This document shows, piece after piece, positions 1-10,900 of a stretch of DNA of 44,080 nucleotides. Source of the DNA: a virus; the IMG/VR virus record IMGVR_UViG_3300009164_000138, positions 1 to 44,080 of that record; one strand, written 5' to 3'. Both the position numbers and the translations under genes were made by a program. Each line of letters starts with the position of its first letter. Position 1 is the stretch's first letter. Under the pieces are notes generated by a model. That model ran no database searches, had not been told where the DNA came from, and was given only the letters and a program-made list of their open reading frames with translations.

Positions 1-1153
1 CTGGGCGTGTGGAGATAACACCAAACACTGTGTCGCTGGCATCCAGTTGTACTCTGGTGATCTCTGCCGATCCACCTAATTCAACCACTGTTCCTGGTTC
101 ATAAATTTCATCCGACGCAAAGCGTTCTGCCACGTCCGCATAAAGTGCTGTGGTACTTTGTGCAAATATCTTGTTGAAATAACTAGAACTAGATCCAATA
201 TTACCATTGGCATTACCTGCACCATTGACGATTGCAGTTGCAAAATTGCCGGTGTTTACAGTAAGGCTATTAGGAATGCTGGTCATTGAGTTGGCACCAT
301 ACATCTGGATCAGGGTGGTTGTCACGCCGCCATCATTGATCTGAAGGGTTAAATTACCATCTTGTGTTTGATTACGCAGGAATACATCACTACCAGTTAC
401 TGACGCACGGAAATCAGAATTCAATCCTACTGATAATCCGGCGTTATTCAGAATACCCAAGGTACCTGTCATGGTCTGGTTGTTACTGGTTTGTACAAAT
501 CCTGAAGCAGCTATGTTGCCCACTGTGTTTGCATTGTTTGCAGTGCCTTGGAAATATTGACCCACGCCAGAGATGGTTGTGGCCAATGTGATGCCTGGGC
601 GCACATTAGATGCAAATCCTGGAATTGCAATTTGAGGATCAAATGACGCATCTTTGCTCACGATACCCACGATAGAATCGTTAACATACAATTCTACCAC
701 CACATGGCTTACAGCATCAGTATCTGTGATAGTTGCAGGAATGGCACCAGTAACTCCAGTGCCTGCTGTATATGCTGGACCTACCAAGATAAATGCTGAT
801 CCGCTGTAAACATTCAGCTGAGCGTTGACGCTGTCGTACCATAGATCGCCTGCTACATTAGAAGTTGGCGCACTGGCAGAAGCAGTGGCACCGGAAATCA
901 CTTTGAATGTGGTACCATTGTATACTTTCATGGTGTCTGTGGTCTGATCCCACCATAGTTGCCCCACCAAGGGTGCTCCGGGTGCTGTGGTATTGGAACC
1001 ATTTTCCAACAAACGAATGATGTCGTCGTTGATAAATTGCCCGTAACCAGCGTAGTTTTTACCCACTAGGGTCATGCTTGAACTGGTGTTGATGGTACCA
1101 TCAGGTATTACTGCGAAAATCTGGCCATCTGTGAGAGTGATTGTATATGACAT
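1..1153 (-). CDS. Tail fibre protein, C-terminus cut by window edge
   Basis: The first 384 residues are visible and the frame stays open to base 1. The start at 1153 has a GGAG Shine-Dalgarno 9-10 nt upstream. Two copies of a tail-fibre module, G-[QD]-L-W-[WY]-D followed by V-Y-x-G, lie at about residues 64-82 and 102-120. The sequence is Gly/Ser/Thr/Asn-rich, as in beta-structured fibres. Near the visible end (residues 338-345) is YADVAERF, followed by YEPGTVV and GG; I know this arrangement from C-terminal regions of T4-like phage tail fibres, near self-assembly domains. It is the last gene of the minus-strand virion block, preceded by a perfect TATAAATA late box about 50 nt upstream. The role is inferred to be host attachment; the receptor cannot be told. 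Confidence 0.75.
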   Translation of the reverse strand, partial: MSYTITLTDGQIFAVIPDGTINTSSSMTLVGKNYAGYGQFINDDIIRLLENGSNTTAPGAPLVGQLWWDQTTDTMKVYNGTTFKVISGATASASAPTSNVAGDLWYDSVNAQLNVYSGSAFILVGPAYTAGTGVTGAIPATITDTDAVSHVVVELYVNDSIVGIVSKDASFDPQIAIPGFASNVRPGITLATTISGVGQYFQGTANNANTVGNIAASGFVQTSNNQTMTGTLGILNNAGLSVGLNSDFRASVTGSDVFLRNQTQDGNLTLQINDGGVTTTLIQMYGANSMTSIPNSLTVNTGNFATAIVNGAGNANGNIGSSSSYFNKIFAQSTTALYADVAERFASDEIYEPGTVVELGGSAEITRVQLDASDTVFGVISTRP

Positions 1154-1178
1154 GTTTGCTTGCTCCGAATCTTATAGG

Positions 1179-1186
1179 TATTTATT
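1179..1186 (-). promoter_or_regulatory. Second late-box-like AATAAATA in the tail-fibre leader
   Basis: AATAAATA on the minus strand, flanked by AGGTA and TACCT arms (1177-1190) that could pair. It lies 25 nt upstream of the tail fibre start, and 18-32 nt from the perfect TATAAATA box. It may be a weak second promoter or only A+T-rich leader; I cannot tell which. Confidence 0.25.
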
Positions 1187-1203
1187 ACCTGTTAATCTAC
1201 ACA

Positions 1204-1211
1204 TATTTATA
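1204..1211 (-). promoter_or_regulatory. T4-type late promoter box TATAAATA
   Basis: This is an exact match to the T4 late consensus TATAAATA on the minus strand, 50 nt before the tail fibre ATG. The stop codon of the upstream 204-residue gene (TAA, 1209-1207) occupies bases 3-5 of the box. The window encodes a gp55-type sigma factor able to use such boxes. Confidence 0.6.
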
Positions 1212-1821
1212 CCGTACTTAGGTTAGTTAAAGTCTGTATCCGTACAGTATAATCAATCTGAATCTGACGATTCAGACTCTTTTGCACTGGGTGGAAGATC
1301 ACATGCGTCAACAATCGTAGTTGCGTCAGATCTTCTCCTGTGACTGCTTTGAGTCCTAGTTCATCAAACACATATTCACCATTGAAATTTGTGCTGTTGT
1401 CGAATGCTTGCTGCCCAGGAACTGCTCCATAATCCAACAAACAACTAACCAGGATATCTGTATAAACTTGCCCTGAGGTGTGCAGGACCTGCATGTAATT
1501 ATTGGTCACATCAGTGTCTGCTGCGGAATTATCGTCCACTACTTTGGCATAGGTTTCATTGTAAAGATCAGCATTAGCACCAGTGGTGTTAGGTGGCAGA
1601 TAGGTAATCACGCCAGTGGGATCCACCGAACTACCACCATTTCCAAATGCCATGAGGTAAATCCACCCGCCACCTTGTGCAAGTGTGCGGTTGCTGAGAG
1701 TTTCAGCAAGACTGATACTCATGTTTTCGTAGTGGATAGCGTTCTTTTTATCCACAAAAACTTCACCACTAACTGGATCAAAGATCTTTACAAATCCTTG
1801 TACTTGAACAGGTATCATCAT
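1207..1821 (-). CDS. Virion-associated protein of unknown function (204 aa)
   Basis: This is a 204-residue acidic protein with no motif I can assign. The start at 1821 overlaps the stop of the 48-residue gene upstream as ATGA, so translation is probably coupled. The N-terminal segment (about residues 4-27: GF-V-K-I-F-D-P then V-F-V-D) resembles the C-terminal half of that small upstream protein. A Gly-rich GGGWIYLMAFGNGG stretch lies near residue 50. Its position between the giant tail protein and the tail fibre suggests a baseplate or fibre-attachment component; this is context only. Confidence 0.6.
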   Translation of the reverse strand: MMIPVQVQGFVKIFDPVSGEVFVDKKNAIHYENMSISLAETLSNRTLAQGGGWIYLMAFGNGGSSVDPTGVITYLPPNTTGANADLYNETYAKVVDDNSAADTDVTNNYMQVLHTSGQVYTDILVSCLLDYGAVPGQQAFDNSTNFNGEYVFDELGLKAVTGEDLTQLRLLTHVIFHPVQKSLNRQIQIDYTVRIQTLTNLSTV

Positions 1822-1964
1822 GCTCGTGTCTCCACAAATACTTGCTTGGTTTTTGGATCCGAAATCTTCAAAAAGCCTGAAACTGCAATAGTACCACGCT
1901 CGTTTGGTCGAGCAACGGGCTGTGGTTTTGGCGTCTGTGGTTGAGTCTGCTGATTTTGCTGCAT
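1818..1964 (-). CDS. Small 48-residue virion-region protein
   Basis: This reading frame runs from ATG at 1964 to TGA at 1818. It is compact, Gln/Pro-rich at the N-terminus (Q-Q-N-Q-Q-T-Q-P), and ends in VSGFLKISDPKTKQVFVETRA with the terminal A before the stop. It is followed by an ATGA overlap with the 204-residue gene. The GFLKI-DP-VFVE segment is clearly similar to GFVKI-DP-VFVD at the start of the downstream protein. The gene lies 12 nt after the giant gene stop, whose TAAGG could serve as Shine-Dalgarno. Its tight packing between real genes and its matching motif support it as a genuine small gene. Function unknown. Confidence 0.6.
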   Translation of the reverse strand: MQQNQQTQPQTPKPQPVARPNERGTIAVSGFLKISDPKTKQVFVETRA

Positions 1965-1968
1965 GATT

Positions 1969-1976
1969 TATTTACC
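1969..1976 (-). promoter_or_regulatory. Candidate late box GGTAAATA
   Basis: GGTAAATA on the minus strand, part of a 10-mer GGTAAATAAA that also occurs upstream of gp6 (19500-19509) and of the 28017 gene (28033-28042). Here it lies only 4 nt from the small gene start. If it is used, the transcript would begin inside that gene and serve the 204-residue gene. Confidence 0.3.
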
Positions 1977-4900
1977 TTAGTTTTGTCCTCTGAAGAACCT
2001 TGCGGCATCAGTTTGGGTGACTTGCAATGCTTGACCATCCGAAGGGTTGCCGTTGGCTGGTTGATACCATCCAAATCCTTGTCTTACACGGATAGAAACT
2101 TCATACCCTGCTGTGGGCGCAGTAGCAAAAGTTACGGTAGCAGGTGCTACAGAATTCAAAGTGTATCCTGTGGTCACTCGTAATCCAGCAACATACACCA
2201 ATATAGCTTGTTCTGCAAAACTAAAGGTCAGCTCACCAAGGTCGATGTTGTCGGCTGTGAATGTCTTGGTAGTACCATCTGCTAATGTATTGGTATACAC
2301 AATTTGATCTTGATAGATCGCAGGTGCCAAGTTGCCTTGACCAAGATTGTACACTATACTATCCACAGCATGATCAGCCACTGCTGTACCCGCTGTACCA
2401 CGCATCAAACTGCTGACTGTGTTAGTGCCTAAATCAATTACACGATACATGATACGCTCACCATTGACTGTGATGATACCCCAGATGTTGGCGTCTAAAT
2501 TAGGCTGTGTTAATGCACCAGCATCGTTCACATAGATTATGTCTTGGTCTTTACGCAATGGTTGTGCTAAAGTGGTTGTAGTCGCCGGAGTCATACGATA
2601 GGTTGCCTGCACTCCGCGCATGTCTTGGAATATGCGGAATTCCATGGCTTCAGGTACCACTGAATCAGTAAACAACTGAGCCACTACCACATCGGTTACA
2701 CCAATTGCTGAACCGTGTAACACTAGCTCTTGCCCAACAACTAGATAATCATCACCGTAGAAGATACGATCACCGTTCTTTGTGACCCACATTCTAGTAG
2801 GATCAAGAACAGTTCTACCAAGTTGGAAGTCGTTAACAATAACTTGTATACCTAGAGTGTAGTCAAAACTTCCCGAATCACCAGTCACGGTTCCTACATC
2901 GAATGGTAATGAATCAAAAGGCTCAGTTATTACAGCACCTTCAGTTACAGGACCTTGCCACAGCAATGTTTCAATACTTTGCTGTGCTGTGTCATTCCAC
3001 GATGTCACACTTACGATATCACCGTATTGTGGATAGAATCCACCGGATGTGCGGAACACCAGGGTATAATTATCTATGCTGCTGCCATCGTCCACGATCA
3101 CATAGTCTGATTTGGTTGTGACACTGATCAATACTTCAGACCCAATAACAGGAGTAGTAAAGATATCTACATATCTTGTGTCGCTGCCAGTGAATGGTTC
3201 AACAATGTAATCGCTACCTAATGTAAGTTTTTCATTGTTTATCCATACATTGACATCATTGTCGGACACCAGTCCAAGACTATATCCACCACGATTGGGC
3301 AATGCGTATCCTGAGCTGCCATCGGCGATATACAAAGCTCCTTCGGGAGGCCTTGCACGAATACCGTTTACTTCCACGATCAAGTTAGCAATATTGGTGC
3401 CTGACATAGAATTGTCTAGCATGTAATCCAACTGCCCATAACTCACATAGGTCTGTGTCTGTGGCGTAGACCAAGTGTAAGGCAACGATCCATCGGTGCT
3501 GCCAATGGCAGTCACATTGATCTCATCTGAGTAAATGTATGTGTCTGAAAACAAGATGTCTGTGCTATTGTTTGCACCGGCTACATACACATAATTGTTG
3601 ATCAACGCACCATTTACAAAGATGGCCATGTCAAATATTTCTGCATCTGCTACTGGAATATTCAAGAAGTTACCAACATCCCCACCATTGAAACTGTTTT
3701 TGTACAGTTGATTGCCACCACCGATACCAAATACACTGAGTACCAGAGTATCGCCATTGGCTGCCGGTGGTGCGCTTATGCTAGGAATTATGCTTACAAA
3801 ATTACCAACCCAGTCTACTGAATACGCAATATCAGCAGTGAGGTCTCGACGCTGTGTTTGATTGGTCACACGAATTTGCACAGGATTTGGCACGATGCCA
3901 GCAAAACTCTGTGTGTACGCCTCTGTGCTGTTGTATACCCATTTCACAATTTTCCAAGCGAATCCATGACCATTCAAGTCCCAATCAGATCCTGGGCGAG
4001 TATAAACACGGAAATCCATGGTATCAAATTCTGAGCCAGGTACTAGTTCTTCAGGTGCATGACTTTCGTAAGGTCCCACAAACTCGCCACCTACCACATT
4101 GATATCTGTAGGGCGTAGTCCTAGATAGATATCTAAGAATCTGCTTTCGTAAATGGCATCTAATATGCCTGGATCGTATGTGGGCAAGCCCTCAGGACCG
4201 TATGCAATATTATCCCAGGGATTTATATCCCAATTGCCCACATCCCATCCAGTATTCTGGTTGAATGTTGGAGCACTAACTTGTACTCCGGGATAACTTA
4301 CGCCATCGATCAACAAACTCAAATCCAACCCTGGTTCGTTCACTGTGGGCACATACAATCCCATGGTACGATCTACACCACTGAGAGTAGCTGCATTTAC
4401 CAGCAACCAGTATGCAGGATCAAATGTGGCGGTCTCAACTCCGGTAGAATCAGAACTATTGGCTTCCCATACGCGGTTGTCATATCGTACTTGGGTACCA
4501 TTGTCATAGTTGACATTGGGTTGCCAATCCAGGATGGTGCTGACATATTGATATCTGTCATACTTCATCGTGACATCAAAACTACGCACTAGATTGTATG
4601 CTGTATCATCAACCAAGGCATTGGCCATTAAAGCAACCAATTGTCCGCCGGTGCCATTGCCGCCGTCTAGTGTGATGATAGCAGTTGTGGTATATCCAGA
4701 TCCTGTGCTGATAACATCAACACCAGTGATACGACCAGCACTGTTAATATTCACTGTGAGTACAGCAGGTACAGTACAATCTCCAGTTACCACTGCGGTA
4801 GGTGCTATTGTGTAACCCGACCCAGCATCAGCCACAGTCACTCCAACTACACCTAATTTATAATTGTCGTACCAGAAATTCCAAGGTTCAGTCTGCCAAA

Positions 4901-7900
4901 TTGCACTATCGGGCGCAGCATCACTGGCATCACTGGCAGTTCCTGTACCCACCGCGGTGCTCACTGTGTAAGGAGTAAGGATTGGACTCACAAACTGATT
5001 AGGAATCACATTGGTATCATAGTACGCAGGCACATCAAAATCTGTGAGTGTTCCTTGATAGTCATCTAATCCGTTGTAGATGAGATTTAGTTCACGAATC
5101 TGTACATGGTACGGTTTGACTTCCTTGATATAATCAATCACAAAATCTTGATTGTCTTTGCGGTAGGTCTGGTATGGCAACAATTCACGGATGGTGTGAT
5201 CCACATCAATCAGCGAGGTCTTGCTCAACCAATCGGGTGCTTCAAACTCACTCAACACAAAGTTGAACATCAAGATCAATGCACGATTGCGTTCTATCAA
5301 CAATTCATCAACCAACAATTCCTGATTGATGGCCTGGATTATTTTACGGGTTTCGATCACGGGTTCCTGATCAAAGTATTGTGCATCAAACACTTCAACA
5401 TCAAATCCAAATCTACCCAATTCGTAATCCCACAATACAGCAGAAAGTTCTATAGTACCATCTTGTACTGCAACTCTTTTCCAGGTACTAGTGGCTGCAC
5501 GAAGATAGATTTCCCATTTACCTTGGGCATTAGAAGTTACTCGTACACTAGATCCCACCGGGGCCTGATACACGCTTAACTTGCTGAGATCGCTGTATAC
5601 TGCTACCGTGGCAATGATCTGTTTGCTACGATTGTAGCCGGGCAGATACCAATCAACATGACTCCAATATCTACGAGTGTCATAGTTCTGTACTCGAACT
5701 AGATCTAATGTAGCAAAAGTCTTTGTTGATGTCACGCTGTAGATAGTCCATAGACCATTCTGAGATGCATCATTGACCACTAGATATAGATATCCCACAG
5801 GTACTGTGGCAAAGTCTTGATAACCAAGTTCTTCAAGATTCAGCACTCGCTTGTTCCATGCGCCAGACCCTGCAGGTGGTTCCGGTTCTCTGCTGTACAG
5901 CAATGGAAAACTGCGTATCTCAGTGATAGGATATTGTAACAGCACTGAGTTTACTCTAGTGAAATAATTCTTCAATGCCAGGAATCTGTCAGCAAACATG
6001 CTCTGGCGTGGTCTGAACTGCACACCATAACGATTGGCTATGCTGAGACCAGGATCAGGTACCTTGGCACCAGTCGAATTCACACCGCACAAACTGTCCT
6101 GTAATTTGAGATACAAGTTATCAGGCAAGAATCCATCAGCACGGTCTTGTGGAATTAAACTGTATTGCACATGAACATTGGCATCTGTCAGTTCTCTATC
6201 AAACTCAATACTGAGTATGGTGTCTTGTGCAGAGATATCATTCACAGCATTGTAGATACCTGTAGCACTGGGGCTCAGGAATGCCACATAAGGAATACCC
6301 GAACTGCGAGGATCTTCAATGTATCTTGCAATACCAGTAGTGCTGAGTGTTTTTCCTGAGCTGGTGTTAATGGTAGTTACACCCTGGACCCAGAAATAAT
6401 AAGTGGTAGCAAAAATGTTATCGGGATTTAATCCAGTGATTACATTGTAACTCACAACATCACGAGGAATGCCAGGGCCGGTATAGTTTGCTGGTGCTAC
6501 ACTACTGCTGACCCATTGATAAATTGATACCACAGATCCTGGAAATACTTGTCCCCAACGGCGTGCGGCATAGGTAACGTTATCCTGATTAGGGTCAATA
6601 AATCTCACTGTGCTGGTATCCCACCAGATTTCTCCCACATGTGTAGCAGCCCAGATCCTACCATAGTTATTCACTGCACCCACATTGTAGGCTGCAGGAT
6701 CTATAGCACCAATGTAATTGATATTTTCTGCTGCTGCTCCTAGAATCTTGCCTTGCAATGGGTCAAAGAAATCAAAGAATGCAGTCTTGGCCCCAGTCAT
6801 TGCACTATAACTGTACACTGAATTGATCAATGCAATGTCAACCACCGGTAACTGTTCATGTATCACAGCCCATGCTGGAGATTGATTGGCGTTTCTAAAT
6901 ACCGCCACACGGCCATAATTTAGCTCACTTAAAGTGCTGTCATCAACATCACTGCCCGGGCTACCTACTATCAGCACACCATTGGTGTAACTTACTGCGG
7001 TTCCAAACTGATCTAATTCTCTCACTCGTTTATCGTATATCTGCTGTCCGAACACAAACTTGCCTGGATTACTGACCGAGTCACCAATGCTGCGTAGATA
7101 ATCATATGTGTATACCACACCGCTTTGATACAATGGTCCATTGAAAGTGGTGGTGCGGCTATCAAAGTATGTTGTGCCTGCATCAAATGTGTTTGGACGA
7201 TACAGGTTACCGCTTGGTGCACCAACAGTGAGAGTCAGTGCCGAAGTATCAATATTTACAGCAGTTCCAAATCCGGCATTTATCACCGGTGCTGGGCTGG
7301 TGATGGTCTGAGTATACACAAATGTATTGAATCCAAGACTTTGGAACACAGTTCCAATCAAGCCGGGCAATACCGTGAGTCGGTTACCTTCTTCAGAAGC
7401 CAGGAGATTCTTAACACTGATAGTCAATAAACTGTAGTTACTGGTACCCGATGCACCCACTGTGGCGATAACATTAGCGATACCTGAAGCGTTAATATCT
7501 TGTGCCAGCACAGCTGGCCAGCTGCTGAGTTGCCAATATGTAGTGTTGGCAAGTGCTGTGCCTGCTGGTACGGTGCGTATAGCAATGTACAAGATCTGTG
7601 CATATTCCACGATATCGTCTTTTGCGTAGGTACTGGCATTGCTCCAATAGTCGGGTGTGCTCACCGCGACTTCTTGATCATTGATCCTGAGAGTTTGCCC
7701 GGGCACCAACAATGTACTAACATTGGTACTTGTGATTGTACCATATACTCTGCTTTGATTTACATTGCGTTGTACCGATCCTGCACTATCTAATACAGAA
7801 CTATCCTGTGGAGCTCCTGTGTATAAGCTGCAACTGTATCTGCAGATGTCAACTGCTGCACCAAAGTTTGATCCAGAGTTTGGAACATTGGCACCAATGA

Positions 7901-10900
7901 TTTGCAATAGATTAAATGTGTTGGCTTGTATCTGTAATATGTCTCCCACTGCTAAAGTTGAGGTGACTGTGACAGTGGGGCCGCTTACAGAGAAAGTTCC
8001 AGTTATGTTTCCGTCTGTGTTGGTTAGGAATGCATTGTTCAATATCACAGAAGTGGGTGTTACCAGTAGATTTCCATCCACTGTGTAAGAAGTTTGTGCC
8101 GTATCAGTTATGACAAAGTTCTGTACTGAACGATCGTAAACATACACAGTACCGGCGTTCTCAGTGCCATCACGATAGTCATTGGGTGTTCCAATCATGA
8201 CCTGCCTGCCATCTATAGTGCAGGCTACACTTTCGCCAAATCTAGCATTGTCAGGCAATCTAGCAGTGATGTTGGCTGCTATGATTTGTCCCGGAGTCAC
8301 TTGATATGTACCAGTACCACCAGTTCCAGTGAGCAATGCTGTGATTCTGGTACCTTTGGCCACCCCAGTACCACTCAGGATCATACCTTCAGTGAGAGAT
8401 GGTGCACCAACTGGTACTGCCGATACAGTCATTACACTACCAGATATTGATGCGGTAAATGTTGTAGTAAATTCAATAGTGTCAACAAAAGTGTAATAAC
8501 TGTTTGTGGTCACAGTGATAGCTGCGGTAATCACAGGTGCTGTGACAAATATCAGATCTCTACCTACGCTGCTGTTATCAGCATTGAATGTGTAATCAAT
8601 GTTAGGTCGTTGCAGAACACCATTTACTATTACTTTGAAACTGTAGATGTTAATTGCACTGTACAATTTTTCGTTTAAAGAGAATGTTCTAGTTGTGCCA
8701 TCGCCAACATAAGATGCAGTGGTTCTACGGATAATCTGTAATACAAGATCACTTACAGGTGCTGTACTGAATACAATACTAGTGCTGGTTTGTGTATAAT
8801 CGACTCCATATGTCAACAACTGATTATTCAACACCACTGTGATTTGTTCAGGCTCTTGGAAGTCAATCACTATGCTGTCACTGTAGTTGAAGATCGTTGT
8901 TGTACCGTCGGTGGTATATTTCACACTTTGTGATTGGACTTCGACTAATCCGTAAGCAAATACTCTGTTGATACCAGGCGCACCAATGTACATCCATCGT
9001 TCATCGCGACTTACTGCCACGCTGTAGCCAAACTCTGCTGAATATTGTAAATCTCTAGGATCAGGAACTGTGAGTATAGCTGAATTGATAAAGCTGGCTG
9101 TGCCCGGAGTACGATATATTACACTGACATAACCTCGGTTGTTATAACTGGCAGGAGCTCCTGCTGCTTGCCATGTTTCGTTACCGATGCTGATTGCATG
9201 TCCAAATCCCACAGTGTCTACTGCATTACCCAACTGAAGAATAGAGTTTTCTACAAATGGATTGATTGATGTGCGGATAAAAGTATAAACTGCACCCACA
9301 TCTGAATCGTATCCCGGACTGCCCACTATGACATATAAATTGTTTTTGCTTTGTGCCACGCTGTGGCCAAATTGACTATCAGACTCTGGGGCTGTTGTTT
9401 TGATTTCTGCCGAGGATACAAACACATCCTGTTTTTCTAACACTTCCCAAAGTCCTAGTCCATTATTGTCCACCCATACTTTGTTGCCAGGAATCAAACT
9501 GTTGGCATAAGGTAGTGTGATAACATCACTGGCTTGGCTTACTCGTTGTGTTTGTAGCACAAATCCAACCCCGGCACCTGATGCAGTGATCTGATTGGCA
9601 TTGACAAAACTAAAAACAGCTACCAGTTGATTAGGATTTGGTACATTTAATACCTCGTATACACCGTTGACTTCATCTGAGAAGAATCTTACAATGAACA
9701 ATGTACCAGCTGTAATACCATGTGATTGTGTGAAAGTAAACACGCTAGTACCATCGAGATTTGTGGTCACTGAGCTCAAGTAACCTGGCAATTGACTGGT
9801 TCTATAAATTCCCCAGTCGTGATTGTTGATCTTGGCTACCCAGATCACTGTTCCTACACCAATGAGATCAATAGCGGCATTCAATGCCGCAGTGTTGGTG
9901 ATATCAAATATTGTAACATCGACATCGTCAAAGTTTACATATCCTGCACTGGGCAAAGCCGTGTCAGTCACAGGAATTGTAGTTGCGGTCAGGATGTTAG
10001 GGCTAGTAATCTTATAACTGGATTTCCATAGATTGCTTAACAATACTGTTTGGTCAGCTAGGCTAGATTCGCCTGGAATCACAACTTGTATTGTGCCAGG
10101 ATTAGATGTCAACAATGCTTCATTGAGTTGAAGTTCATAGAAACTACGATTTGCATTAGCACCATATGTGCCACGCAATACAGCCCAATTTTCGTAGATA
10201 TCATATTGTGTGACACCACGACCCAGGTCAGCAAATGAGAATATCTCAGCGGCACGCAATGTACCTTTGCTGCCCAGGAACTGTTGATACAGGCTGACCT
10301 GACTGGTTGAATCCAGATTCAAGTTCACCATGTATTGTCTAGGTTTCCATCCAATCAACGCATATGCAAACAAGTCTTGATTTAGTTCAAGGTTAGCTGT
10401 GTAGATGCTATAGGTGTTGGCCAATTGATCACTCTTGTTGGCCAAGTTAGGTAGTAATCCTTGTTGAACCAAAGTATAATCTGATATGGTCCAGTTGTTG
10501 ATGTCAAATTCAGCTGACGGTTGTACAATGTCAGTGGCACTGTAGTAAGTGTTTTTCCATTTTACAATCTCGCCACGGGCGTATTTCTTCAGTGGATCCC
10601 AAGGCTTGATGTTGTCTTGATTTAAGATAAAACCTTGTGCGTCCAATTGGCCGTTCCACTCAGTGGTAGTCCAACCTACTAATCTCACACGACTTTGTCT
10701 CGCACCTGTGACCGGGTCGTACAACAGGTCAGCAAAGATACTGGTGTTGTCCAACACAATCATGTTTTCGTAATTGGTAAATTTGATGTTAAGGAAGTTG
10801 ATGGTTTCAGGAGTCAGACTTCTGATGGTAAATGTGTTATCAAGTCGTTCAATCACAAGATCTCTAGCATTGAACGGAGTACGATCTGCATTGAGCACCA

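Noticed and set aside
1480-1944. Plus-strand open frame of about 154 codons opposite the 48- and 204-residue genes
   Set aside because: The minus-strand genes have coupled starts and similar motifs; the plus frame has no start signal.
5106-5579. Open frame of about 157 codons on the plus strand inside the giant gene
   Set aside because: It lies opposite a long coding frame and has odd composition; many such frames occur opposite this gene.
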